Assembly: GCF_040954645.1 (NCBI RefSeq)
Contig: NC_092808.1
Coordinates: forward strand, 87,675,389-87,739,388
Reading direction: 5' to 3'
Length of the DNA stretch: 64,000 bases
Source: Diabrotica undecimpunctata
Lineage: Eukaryota; Arthropoda; Insecta; Coleoptera; Chrysomelidae
A program made the position numbers and the translations under genes. Shown here in pieces: positions 25,521 to 34,589 of this stretch (positions are counted from its first letter, which is position 1; every line of letters begins with the position of its first letter). Below the pieces are notes generated by a model. The model saw nothing but the letters and a program-made list of their open reading frames with translations. It searched no databases and was not told the origin of the DNA.

Positions 25521-26368
25521 TTGTATTAACTGTTTTTAATCAAATAGTTCAATACAGTTATATAATTGATGTGATTCATAGAATCCTTTATCATTTGCAG
25601 CTCCAAGTGTATGAACATTGGACTGTTGGAAATTATCTTCACCCGTGGCTGATTAACCAGCCACAACATTGACGATTTATATATGAGTTTTTGGTTTCAC
25701 CTCACTTGTTTGTTTGTTTTTTCTTTACCGATCACTGGGGGAAATTTGGTGTTATTAACCACCTTTCCTTTCATTTATTGGTTCCTTACAAGCAGGTTGT
25801 CACCCAAACTCATCTTATCATTTAAATAAACCGCTCTTTTAGTATGGTTGGTATTTCACCTTGTTGTTCTGTCATAATTAATGACCTCAACGTTTACTGT
25901 CTTTTTACGTTGTTGGCGCGTTTGTTTTAATATAACACCATTTTACCGGCAGCATTCAAGAAGCCAGGAGTGGTAATTTCATTATACATTAAATTATTTA
26001 ATTTCAATATTAATTACTATAATAATGCTACCTAAAGTTAAAATTAAATCATAACTATTGCTATATTGTTGGAAGTGCATCTATGATTTTCTTAGTTCTT
26101 CATTCTCATTTTCAATGTTTTTTTTACTCATACATGTTTATAAAAAAAAACCACATGTCCTTTTTGCTGTGCTTAGTTTGAACAAATTGTTAACTTTATT
26201 TAGTTCAATTTATTGTTTATACATCGTAATCGTATAATGTCCATTTACTTAAGCGTCTTTACAACTCTAGTATCACTAACTGCTACATATCTTTTTAAGG
26301 TAACACATGTAACAACTTTTCCATGCTTGTGTGGTTTTTCATATTGTTCTTTTTAGATGAATTGATTA
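25521..26368. other. Unassigned intronic sequence, possibly PLE 3' region
   Basis: No reading frame is supported. It lies between the PLE frame and a degraded hammerhead, so it may contain the PLE 3' untranslated part, but nothing in the sequence itself proves this. Confidence 0.35.
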
Positions 26369-26412
26369 TGCTTTCTGATTAAGAAAGCGAAACGTCTTCA
26401 ATAAATAGATGA
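26369..26412 (+). ncRNA. Degraded hammerhead-like motif (PLE 3' end)
   Basis: The sequence CTGATTA followed by AAAGC, GAAACGTC and TTCAATAAA aligns with the hammerheads at 28450-28503 and 29754-29808, including ATGAAGTAG downstream. Core G8 is T and the stem II hairpin is partly deleted, so cleavage activity is unlikely. Confidence 0.5.
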
Positions 26413-26482
26413 AGTAGCCATCAACTTTGTCTTTTTTCTCCACCTTTTGACTGAAAAAACCCACCACTCTTCTGAGTGATCC

Positions 26483-26680
26483 TTAATTTAGCATTATCCT
26501 TAATATATCATTTTCCAGCATATATTCCTGGATTCTAAGTTTGGTGTCATTAGAACATGGAAATTTATTCGGCCTACGACTGTGGTAGCTGGCATTGTCC
26601 ATCACAATTACACTGTTTGGTATTATATTTGGCAATAACTTCGTTGAAATATATATGCTATCGAACTTAAAATGCAATTT
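26483..26680 (-). pseudogene. IS630/Tc1-type transposase fragment
   Basis: The reverse strand encodes LLPNIIPNSVIVMDNASYHS, which parallels LLPKNCVIVMDNASYHS around the second catalytic aspartate of the transposase at 55894-57233. About 30 further residues follow. Only this catalytic segment survives. It abuts a short (TA)n tract at 26681-26698. Confidence 0.75.
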
Positions 26681-26698
26681 TATATATATATATATATA
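26681..26698. repeat. Short (TA)n tract
   Basis: Nine TA units, 31 bp outside the left end of the large palindrome. Confidence 0.9.
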
Positions 26699-26786
26699 AT
26701 GAACCAGAAGTATTTGCTGACAACGTAAAGAAGTAAACGTTAAATAGTGGGTTTGCAGCAATAAAAATGAAATGTGTACTCTTTTA

Positions 26787-26845
26787 AATTTTTATTCCAA
26801 GCTTTCGGACATTGGTTATGTCCTTCATCAGGGAGCTACAAATGT
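26787..26845 (-). ncRNA. Hammerhead ribozyme-like motif, left arm
   Basis: This is the exact mirror of the motif at 28220-28278: CUGAUGA, a GGACAT/ATGTCC stem II hairpin, GAAA, then GCUU, and a short stem I with an internal loop. It lies downstream of the reverse-strand GIY-YIG frame, the expected position for a PLE hammerhead. Confidence 0.7.
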
Positions 26846-27080
26846 GATTAAGAAATTGTTGGTGTTGGTATAATTAATTAAAAATTGTTTCTACTTACAA
26901 ACTTAACGAGGTTGTATCAACAAAGATCTATTATAATATTGATAAAATTTATCATGGTCTCTCATCTATTTTAATATATAAAAACTATTTTTATGTTTAA
27001 AATTTTAAAAAAATTACTGTAAATACAAAAACACTTAATTATTCTAAATAAATACGTGACATTATTTTGACAAAATTCTT

Positions 27081-27575
27081 TCAAATGTCAATTGATAAAT
27101 TGTTGTTTGTGTTATTATTACATTTATCTAGTAGTAACAAATAGGAGAACATTTCATTTAGATGGCCAATATCCGTTTTATGATTCATTGTATTATTATT
27201 TTGGCAAATGTAGGCCATTTCAAGAAAAAGTCTTTTGGTGATGTTACTTTCCTGTTCTACTACTTTGATGTTATTATAATCTATCTGATGCCCATTTTTA
27301 AATACATATTCACCCAATGCAGTTTTTTCAGGATGCAGTCTATTATCTGACTTGTGGGATGTAATGCGATCTTTAAGGCATCTTGATGTTTGACCATAGT
27401 ATACTTGTTCACATGATCCACACGGTATACAGTAAACAACATCTGTTAAAGACAAGAGTGCGGATTGGTCTTTAAGTTTAGAAAAAACTTTGTTAACTGT
27501 TAGTACCGTTTTATGTGCAATTTTGATATTATTAATTGATGAATAAAATAATAAAACGGTACTAACAGTTAACAA
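27081..27575 (-). CDS. PLE GIY-YIG endonuclease domain frame, left arm
   Basis: The reading frame contains VVYCIPCGSCEQVYYGQTSR, then CLKDRITSHKSD, then a histidine/glutamate-containing segment (HPEKTALGEYVFKNGHQ), and ends LEMAYICQNNNTMNHKTD. This is the GIY-YIG nuclease module of Penelope-like elements: the QVYYGQTSR block stands for the Y-x-G-x-T motif, followed by the conserved arginine and histidine. The RT domain that normally precedes it is absent, so it is a 5'-truncated element. The 164-residue frame begins in the 36-bp spacer and has no start specific to it. It is probably not expressed as an independent protein. Confidence 0.85.
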   Translation of the reverse strand: MLTVSTVLLFYSSINNIKIAHKTVLTVNKVFSKLKDQSALLSLTDVVYCIPCGSCEQVYYGQTSRCLKDRITSHKSDNRLHPEKTALGEYVFKNGHQIDYNNIKVVEQESNITKRLFLEMAYICQNNNTMNHKTDIGHLNEMFSYLLLLDKCNNNTNNNLSIDI

Positions 27576-27609
27576 AGTTTTTTCTAAACTTAAAGACCAA
27601 TCCGCACTC

Positions 27610-27984
27610 TTGTCTTTAACAGATGTTGTTTACTGTATACCGTGTGGATCATGTGAACAAGTATACTATGGTCAAACATCAAGATGCCTTAAAGATCGCA
27701 TTACATCCCACAAGTCAGATAATAGACTGCATCCTGAAAAAACTGCATTGGGTGAATATGTATTTAAAAATGGGCATCAGATAGATTATAATAACATCAA
27801 AGTAGTAGAACAGGAAAGTAACATCACCAAAAGACTTTTTCTTGAAATGGCCTACATTTGCCAAAATAATAATACAATGAATCATAAAACGGATATTGGC
27901 CATCTAAATGAAATGTTCTCCTATTTGTTACTACTAGATAAATGTAATAATAACACAAACAACAATTTATCAATTGACATTTGA
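27610..27984 (+). CDS. PLE GIY-YIG endonuclease domain frame, right arm
   Basis: The frame encodes a protein identical to residues 41-164 of the left-arm frame, on the opposite strand. The open frame continues upstream of the listed start to about 27550 without a stop (KTVLTVNKVFSKLKDQSALL). The given start is a non-ATG start chosen only because no ATG is present upstream. Identity with the left arm over the whole frame means either a very recent duplication or ongoing gene conversion between arms. Confidence 0.85.
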   Translation: MSLTDVVYCIPCGSCEQVYYGQTSRCLKDRITSHKSDNRLHPEKTALGEYVFKNGHQIDYNNIKVVEQESNITKRLFLEMAYICQNNNTMNHKTDIGHLNEMFSYLLLLDKCNNNTNNNLSIDI

Positions 27985-28219
27985 AAGAATTTTGTCAAAA
28001 TAATGTCACGTATTTATTTAGAATAATTAAGTGTTTTTGTATTTACAGTAATTTTTTTAAAATTTTAAACATAAAAATAGTTTTTATATATTAAAATAGA
28101 TGAGAGACCATGATAAATTTTATCAATATTATAATAGATCTTTGTTGATACAACCTCGTTAAGTTTGTAAGTAGAAACAATTTTTAATTAATTATACCAA
28201 CACCAACAATTTCTTAATC

Positions 28220-28278
28220 ACATTTGTAGCTCCCTGATGAAGGACATAACCAATGTCCGAAAGCTTGGAATAAAAATT
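28220..28278 (+). ncRNA. Hammerhead ribozyme-like motif, right arm
   Basis: CTGATGA (28234-28240) is followed by one A, then stem II GGACAT (28242-28247) and ATGTCC (28253-28258) with loop AACCA, then GAAA (28259-28262) and GCTT (28263-28266). CCT before the core pairs with GGA after it, giving a 3-bp stem I, followed by an internal loop and further weak pairs. The dinucleotide GC in place of stem III is self-complementary, so an active form would need two strands. The predicted cut is after 28266. Confidence 0.72.
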
Positions 28279-28334
28279 TAAAAGAGTACACATTTCATTT
28301 TTATTGCTGCAAACCCACTATTTAACGTTTACTT

Positions 28335-28338
<4 letters not shown>

Positions 28339-28426
<88 letters not shown>
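28339..28426. repeat. (TA)n microsatellite
   Basis: A TA array with one phase change (ATTATA near 28385). It separates the right end of the large palindrome from the next PLE remnant. Confidence 0.95.
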
Positions 28427-28429
<3 letters not shown>

Positions 28430-28449
28430 AAGTCAACTACTTCATAAGT

Positions 28450-28503
28450 TTATCGAAGACGTTTCGCTTTATATTTCTAAAGCTTCATCAGTTCTCTAAA
28501 ATA
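28450..28503 (-). ncRNA. Hammerhead ribozyme-like motif
   Basis: On the reverse strand CTGATGA is followed by A, then stem II GCTTTA/TAAAGC with a GAAATA loop, then GAAA and CGTC, then TTCGATAAA. Stem I pairs GAA with TTC, then a 2x2 internal loop, then TTTA with TAAA, the internal-loop layout typical of fast natural hammerheads. CG replaces stem III. All core positions look intact. Confidence 0.75.
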
Positions 28504-28593
28504 TAACAAATGACATAGAGTTTATAAGAAATACAGATGTTTATAGTTCATAACTTACAACTCAATATGTAGTATATTATCGATGTTATCATA

Positions 28594-29378
28594 AAGGGTG
28601 TTCCGTAATGGAATTTAGTTTTTGAATAAATGAAACTCCGTTACCCTGTATGTTAAAATAAGTTTAATTAAAAATTTAAAACCAAAAGACATGCGGATTT
28701 TAATGTTTAAATAAAATATCTTTTAAATGTTGACCGTCTTGTACATGGCACTGCTCCAATCTAGATCTTAAGCTAGCAAAAACTCTAGTCCAGCGGAGTT
28801 AGATCTGGCGATCGTGGCGAAAAGGGGATGTCACCGCTTAATGCGATGACGGTGCCTGGAAACAATTCTCTAACCGCGTCCATCGAAAGAATGGCTGTAT
28901 GTGGTGTGGCACCATCTTGTTGGAACCAGGTGCTGTCTTCATTATAACCAGGAAAAGTCTATAGTTCAATTATTCCGTGTGCAGACATGCCACACCACGC
29001 GGTCTCTTTTTTAGAATGGAGTTGCTTCTGGTGTAATTGTCGTGGATTCTCATTAGCCCAGTATAGCGAAGCCTGCTTATTGACGTTTCCATCTAGGAAA
29101 CTGAAGGGAGCTGATGGTGCATCAGGTAAGCGGCGAATGTTATAGTGTTCACAAAACCGACGACGAGCTATGGTGAATGAATCATCGCCTTTTAAAGTAT
29201 GCCTCCAGCATATAAGCGCGTTGTTCACCCGACCACTGCGCCATGGCTATGGTAGGCAGAGAACTACGAACACACAATGAATTCTCTACAAATCCGCACG
29301 ATTGTTACGACTTCGTACAATTGGACAGGGTCGGCATAAGGCTCATTTGAAAACTAAATTTCATTCTGGAACACCCTT
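28594..29378 (-). mobile_element. Mariner-like element, internally deleted
   Basis: Terminal inverted repeats of about 30 bp begin AAGGGTGTTCC at both ends, and TA flanks both sides (28592-28593 and 29379-29380). The reverse strand encodes LDGNVNKQASLYWANENPR-like sequence (28959-29228), then GDIPFSPRSPDLTPLD near 28830, which holds the third catalytic aspartate. A segment like DGATPHTA, with the second aspartate, lies at about 28900-28925. At about 785 bp it is much shorter than the roughly 1.2 kb or more of autonomous relatives, so it is a deleted copy. Confidence 0.85.
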
Positions 29379-29753
29379 TATATCTACTGTACACTTTACT
29401 CATTATTTAAAACTAACTTAATAAAAAAAGGAAAATCAAAAAAAACAAAAAACACAAAAACTCTACAGAAAATAATGTTCATATTCGTAGATATTTTTTT
29501 AAACGAACATTTGGCTTCATTTAGATGGTTCTCCACTGAAGACCAACAAAGCTCTGATTTATTGCAATCTAAGCAAACAACTTGACGCGATACCGAAAAT
29601 TATTACATTATTTTCTGTAGATTTTGTGTGTTTTTTGTTTTTTTTTTTGTTTTTCCTTTTTTGGTTAAGTTAGTTTTAAATAATTAGTAAAGTGTACAGT
29701 AGATATATGATAACATCGATAATATTTCTTATAAACTGTATGTCATTTGTTAT

Positions 29754-29808
29754 ATTTTAGAGAACTGATGAAGCTTTAGAAATATAAAGCGAAATGTCTT
29801 CGATAAAC
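29754..29808 (+). ncRNA. Hammerhead ribozyme-like motif
   Basis: CTGATGA (29765-29771), A, stem II GCTTTA/TAAAGC (29773-29778 and 29785-29790), GAAA (29791-29794), then TGTC. Stem I pairs GAA with TTC and, across a 2x2 internal loop, TTTA with TAAA. The stem III dinucleotide is TG instead of CG, which weakens the self-complementary pair relative to the partner at 28450-28503. Confidence 0.68.
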
Positions 29809-29933
29809 TTATGAAGTAGTTGACTTTTTTTTTATTAGCCAACCTGAATGACCGATTAAACCTCTGAATTCACTAGTTGACTACTTTAGAAATATAAATT
29901 GACTGTCGTAGTCTTTACTATATTTTAATATAG

Positions 29934-29939
<6 letters not shown>

Positions 29940-30012
<73 letters not shown>
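29940..30012. repeat. (TA)n microsatellite
   Basis: A TA array beginning about 100 bp after the PLE-derived inverted repeat. Confidence 0.95.
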
Positions 30013-30017
<5 letters not shown>

Positions 30018-30752
30018 TCGTATAATATTGTCATATTTTACCTGAAGTATAATTGACCAATAAAAAAATATACATAAATATAATATTAAATTTATCCGAA
30101 ATTGTAAATATCATAAAGTATATATAAAAAAATTGCAATATTTGCTTAATTTATATATAGTAATATCTTTAAAAATTACTCAAATCTAAAAGACGACTTC
30201 ATTTGTGATACAGGAAATACGATTTTCAAGAACAGTAACTAAAAATTCAAAGGATATTTTGAATCCTTGACAGTTAGATTTTTTTTATTATTATAAAGGG
30301 ATTGAACTATCGGCGTTGATATGTACGTTTTTTAGTGTCAAAATATCAGTACAGTCAGACTACACTGTAAAATTTAGTCAACTCATACTTCAAGTGAGTT
30401 TTGGATTTTGAAATGATGTAAAATATTCTCTTTAAAAAATTTTATTTTTTACTTTGGTTATAATCCTTTATTGCCCGGTATAATTCACAATAATTTTAAA
30501 TTTTGTATTTCAACTCCCTCTAACACATCACTGAAATTTTTTGGTACTATTTTAATATTTGAGCTTAAGATAAATAATGCTATCTATTTAATAATTAGAT
30601 TATTGTTTAGAATAATTAGAATTGTTTGATTTCAATTCAAAATGTATTCCAAATGTATTTAATAAAAATGTCATCGCCCTTTAGTCTATGTGCTATTCTT
30701 CGTGTCTATTTTGTTCCCAATATTGCGACTGACGTGTTGTAAATTATTTCAG
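30013..30752. other. Intronic sequence before the second exon
   Basis: AT-rich with no gene or named repeat. The acceptor TTATTTCAG ends at 30752. Confidence 0.6.
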
Positions 30753-30965
30753 GTTGATTTCAGCGTGCCTTTCATGGAGACCGGCATAGCCATCATTGTT
30801 GCTAAACGCACGGGAATTATTTCCCCCACAGCATTCCTGGAGCCTTTCGATACTGCGTCCTGGATGTTGGTCGGCATCGTTGCCATACAAGCCGCAACCT
30901 TCATGATTTTCCTGTTTGAGTGGCTATCCCCGAGCGGATTTGATATGAGAATTTCTCTTAATCAG
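30753..30965 (+). CDS. Nmdar2: NMDA receptor subunit 2, internal exon (end of S1, M1)
   Basis: The exon starts [21 protein letters not shown], then [20 protein letters not shown], then M1 ([20 protein letters not shown]) and [13 protein letters not shown]. The codons join the previous exon as EREAV-VDFSVPF, the invariant S1/M1 linker of NMDA-type subunits. It is 71 codons long, phase 0 at both ends, with TTATTTCAG before it and GTAAAC after it (30966). The hydrophobic run of about 20 residues ending in FEW is the first membrane segment. All residues read without a stop or frameshift, so this exon is under coding constraint despite the degraded surroundings. Confidence 0.95.
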
Positions 30966-31436
30966 GTAAACTATTACAATAGTGTTACATACATTTTTGA
31001 TGTGGTTATATCATTATATTATAAGGGTTCAATAAAGTGAAATAAATTAAATGTGTATTGATAAATAAAAATAAAAGATTATAATTTCCATTTTTTTACT
31101 TTTAATGAGGTGAACAGAATTGTTAAAAAGATAACTAATTCTTGTTTGTTTTGAGTCCTTTTAGAATTTTTATTTTTTATAAAAGTTGCAAAGCATAATT
31201 ATGTAAATTATTTTAAATTTAAAAAAAAATTATCTTTACAAAAAAAAAAGGTTTTTAATCTTACAAATTTGTTTATTATTATATTTTAAAATGTTCTTAT
31301 AGTTTTTCGCTTGTCAAATTAGAGCTCTATATTAAAACTAGTCGAAATCAGATAACACGTGTTGATCAATGAATGATTGATCTGCTTATTTTTGCAGTAC
31401 TCTATTATCATTGGAAGTTGGTAATCACTCTAGCAC
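30966..31436. other. Unassigned intronic sequence
   Basis: AT-rich with homopolymer A and T runs. I see no gene or repeat family. Confidence 0.6.
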
Positions 31437-31900
31437 TTCTTCTTCTTGTGGTGCCTCTCCGTTTCGGATGTTAAAGACTATCATGGCAGTCACACTCTAA
31501 CCTACAACACCTTATTCACGGCTTCCCTGAATAAGCCCAATGAAGTTTTTTGATCCACTATCGTAAGTTCTTAGACCATGAAATACGTCGTTACTTGGTT
31601 CTTTTTTCTCTCACTTTGCCCTTCATGAGTTAAAGGATATGGTAGTTTTCGTTTCGCAATATCTCAACGAAGTATGACAATTTTCTTTGTTTTACCGTAA
31701 AAATTAGGTCTTATTGTTGACCTATCCTTTTCAAATCGGCTTTATTAGTGACATGATGTGTTCATGATATCTGTAACATATTTAAGATGTAAGTTACACA
31801 GCATATTCTTCATTTTGTAAAATATACATCTAGATTTCTTGATTCTAATATGGCTTTTACGAGAGTGATTCCAATCTTCGGTTATTAGGTTGCAGTTCTT
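31437..31900 (-). pseudogene. LINE (RTE-like) 3' end, heavily decayed
   Basis: The end sequence CTTCTTCTTGTGGTGCCTCT and the following TTTCGGATGTTAAAGACTATC align with the 3' ends of the LINEs at 8858 and 54230, in the same reverse orientation. The coding part is too decayed to read. Confidence 0.65.
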
Positions 31901-31902
31901 CT

Positions 31903-33200
31903 TCTTCTTCTAGTTCCATGACTGTTATCGATCGTTGGATGTCATGTTGGCTAACATATTCGCAATCGTGACTTTATTAATAGCAGCTCTAAATAATGAT
32001 GTAGTTGATTTTTCGTATTATTATCTTAGATTTTTCAGCCATGATGTGCTTCTTGTACCATGACCATGGTAACCTTGTATCTTTTCCTGAATGATCAGAT
32101 GTAAAGGTTCATATTTTTCAGGGTGTCTCATAATGTGACCTAAGTGTTCTAGCTTGCGTCTTATATTGACCAGTTATATTGTTTGATTCAAGCGTCAAAA
32201 GAGCTCCTCATGTCATTGGAAAGCGAAGGTCAATTATATAATCGTGGCTGCAAAGCACGTTCCTTATTTTTACAAATGCGGCTCGGGCTTGTCCTATGCG
32301 GCTTTTAATTTCTATGGTTGGATCCCAGCTGACAATGATATTACTGCCAAGATACATATTGTTTAATTTCATTACATTCTTTACTATGAAATTGTGTTTT
32401 CGCATGTCTTATCTTTTGCCTGATTATTGCGTGGATTCTCTGTATTCGTTTTTATCTTTATTTCTGATTTCTGATGACTGATGGTTGCAGTTCAGATATG
32501 TGAAATTCTTAACTTTTGATAGTATTGCTTTCAAGGAATTGATGGTTAATGTTATGATTTCTTCTGATGATCACTACCTTAGACTTGCCAATATTAAAAT
32601 GCATACTATACCGTCTATTAAGAGCCGTCTATCAATTTACCGCCGAAATCCTTCTACACTGTCGGCAAATAGCTACCTAAAATTATTTATACAAATCCCG
32701 TTAACTGATATACCATTTTCAATATCCTCCAAAGCTTGTGTAAAGAGATGCTCAGAGTAAATTTTAAATAACATCTACGACAACACACATATATGAAGAA
32801 CTTCTCGTAGTATGCTAAATTGCTCAGACTACCTGTTTTTCACTTTAACTTTACCTTTGTATGATAGCTATAAGTTTTTCGTGGTTTACTCTGTCAAACG
32901 CTTTTTCATAGACCGCAAATCAAGCGAAAACTTTGCTATTCTTATTTTTAGCTCTTTGGGTCACTACCTGTAAGCTTAAAGTGACTCTCGCGCCAAGAGC
33001 ATTTCTACAGCCAAACTAAATTTCTTCAAGATGCCGTTATAAAACAGGGTAAATTCTGTCATGGAAAATATACAGAAATACTTTTAGCACTTGGCTCAAT
33101 AACCTTATGGTTCTGTAGCCCTTATATATTTTGCTGCTGTTTTCTAAGTTAAAGGTATAAATGTGGAAGTAAGCCAGTCATCAAGTAGGTGACCAAGCTG
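31903..33200 (-). pseudogene. LINE (RTE-like) ORF2 remnant
   Basis: The reverse strand includes an RT palm block EKAFDRVNHEKLIAI (about 32870-32910). A C-terminal block NMYLGSNIIVSWD, TIEIKSRIGQARAAFVKI (32208-32405) follows, then a decayed tail and a CTTCTTCTTCTTC 3' end near 31903. A deletion near 32165-32210 removes the TWTL region. It lies head to tail with the 3' fragment at 31437-31900, so two copies of the family sit one after the other. Confidence 0.7.
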
Positions 33201-33469
33201 GTATATAGCGTCAAAAAGTCGTTACAAAGGATCTATATAGGCTTTCTTCTCCTTACTATTTTCCGAATTAGAGACAAATGTCATGTCAACAATTTTTAAT
33301 CTGAAATTTTATATAAAGAATTAACTCTAATAAATTTTCAATTTTTAGGTTTTAAGTTTTAAAATCCACAAGGAAACTAAGTTCCTGTAGTTGGCTGTAT
33401 ACCATATATTAAAAAAAATTTTTAATAAAATCCTTTATCAAAAGGTATATAAAAAACCCATTTGGGCTA

Positions 33470-33725
33470 TGTTAAATTGACAAAACTATAATTGGAATAA
33501 GTATTCCATCATCAGTGTCAGGTTAATACATGGAAATAGCCACTAAATATGGGGGTAAAACCCTTTAAAAATTACTAAATGAAATTTAGTTTACATTATG
33601 TCTAGTTTAAAATTAAGATGGTAAAGTTACCGTTGGATTGGTAACATGGCGACATATGACTCTACATTAAGTTGCAAGTCCTGAGACGGTATGTCTACGA
33701 GGACTTTATCAGTTGCTTTAATAAT
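33470..33725 (-). ncRNA. PLE remnant with degraded hammerhead-like motif
   Basis: The reverse strand reads GACACTGATGAT (core CTGATGA at 33509-33515) followed by GGAAT/ATTCC as stem II, but AATT stands where GAAA is expected. The sequence ends next to a (TA)n tract at 33733, as other PLE ends do. It is very probably inactive. Confidence 0.45.
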
Positions 33726-33729
33726 ATAA

Positions 33730-33732
<3 letters not shown>

Positions 33733-33784
<52 letters not shown>
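33733..33784. repeat. (TA)n microsatellite
   Basis: A pure TA array between the PLE remnant and a LINE fragment. Confidence 0.95.
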
Positions 33785-33787
<3 letters not shown>

Positions 33788-33975
33788 ATGAAAAAGACAC
33801 TGCCTTTATAAATTCTTGACTTCATCTCAGTGTTAGTGTATCTGTGTCGCCATATAGTGTTATTAAGGCATCCTTCAAGTCTATTTGCTTTTTGTACTTG
33901 ATATATCACCTTTTTGTCCAGGTCTATATACCAATGGACAGTGTAATTCCAAGGTAGTTTTTTGGAGGAAGAATG
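33785..33975 (-). pseudogene. LINE C-terminal fragment
   Basis: The reverse strand contains HRYTNTEMKSRIYKGSV and is a diverged copy of 12670-12860, where the same block reads HINTEMKSRIYKTSVRP. About 190 bp survive, cut off by the (TA)n tract. Confidence 0.7.
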
Positions 33976-34589
33976 TGTACTGTTTATATGTGATGATTGT
34001 TTTCATTTACTATTGATATTATTTTTAATTATTGTTATTGCGTCTTGTCTATAGATTTGGTGACCAGTGTGCGATCCAGTAATAATGGCTTTGTTAGTAA
34101 ATAAGTCAACATGTTTGTTGTATTTAAGACCTATCTGTGCTTCAACCCACAAAAATGAATAATTCTTTGGTTTTTATATATGTCATAACGAAGTTTTCTT
34201 TAATTTGAAGGACATATGTTTCAGTTATTACTAGGAAAATTTAAAGTTTTAATGGCATCATAACAGATGATGACTTATGTTAAAATTTTAAATTAAAAGT
34301 TTTCGATATACCATGTGTCTCCAATTGGAAAACGAATGACATTTGAGTAAAAGTTTTCGACAATTTTGTAATCTGTCTATGGAAAAAAATAGATGAATTA
34401 ATGTAAACGAAAGTTGTGATATTTATAGTAAATTTAATTATTATATACGAGATTCAGTTGGTAATAACAATTGACGTAAGTCAACTAAGACAAGAGAAGA
34501 TCCACAATTCGAAGTGTGAGCGCGGGGACTATTGATCTATATGAATCGAAAACTACAACTATTGAAATATTATTTAGTTTTTTAAGCTA
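33976..34589. other. Unassigned intronic sequence
   Basis: No gene or named repeat is visible. Confidence 0.55.

Larger units (their letters stand above)
26730..28335. repeat. 785-bp near-perfect inverted repeat made of two PLE 3' ends
   Basis: Arms 26730-27514 and 27551-28335 are reverse complements. Every pair of positions I checked sums to 55065 at both inner and outer ends, so there is no net indel. The two GIY-YIG reading frames give identical protein over the shared part. The spacer is 36 bp (27515-27550). Each arm carries, from centre outwards, a GIY-YIG frame, a non-coding tail and a hammerhead core. Homology stops at 26726-26730 on the left and 28335-28339 on the right, next to (TA)n on the right side. 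Confidence 0.95.
28439..29835. repeat. Second PLE-derived inverted repeat, one arm split by a mariner
   Basis: The left arm (28439-28593 plus 29379 to about 29480) is the reverse complement of the right arm (about 29600-29835). The left arm is interrupted by the mariner at 28594-29378, whereas the right arm is not. Both arms carry a hammerhead at the outer end. The centre (about 29490-29600) is unique. Arms differ by several substitutions, so this pair is older than the palindrome at 26730-28335. Confidence 0.85.

Noticed and set aside
30690..30752. Upstream extension of the second receptor exon
   Set aside because: It is intron sequence before the TTATTTCAG acceptor; the protein match begins exactly at VDFSVPF.
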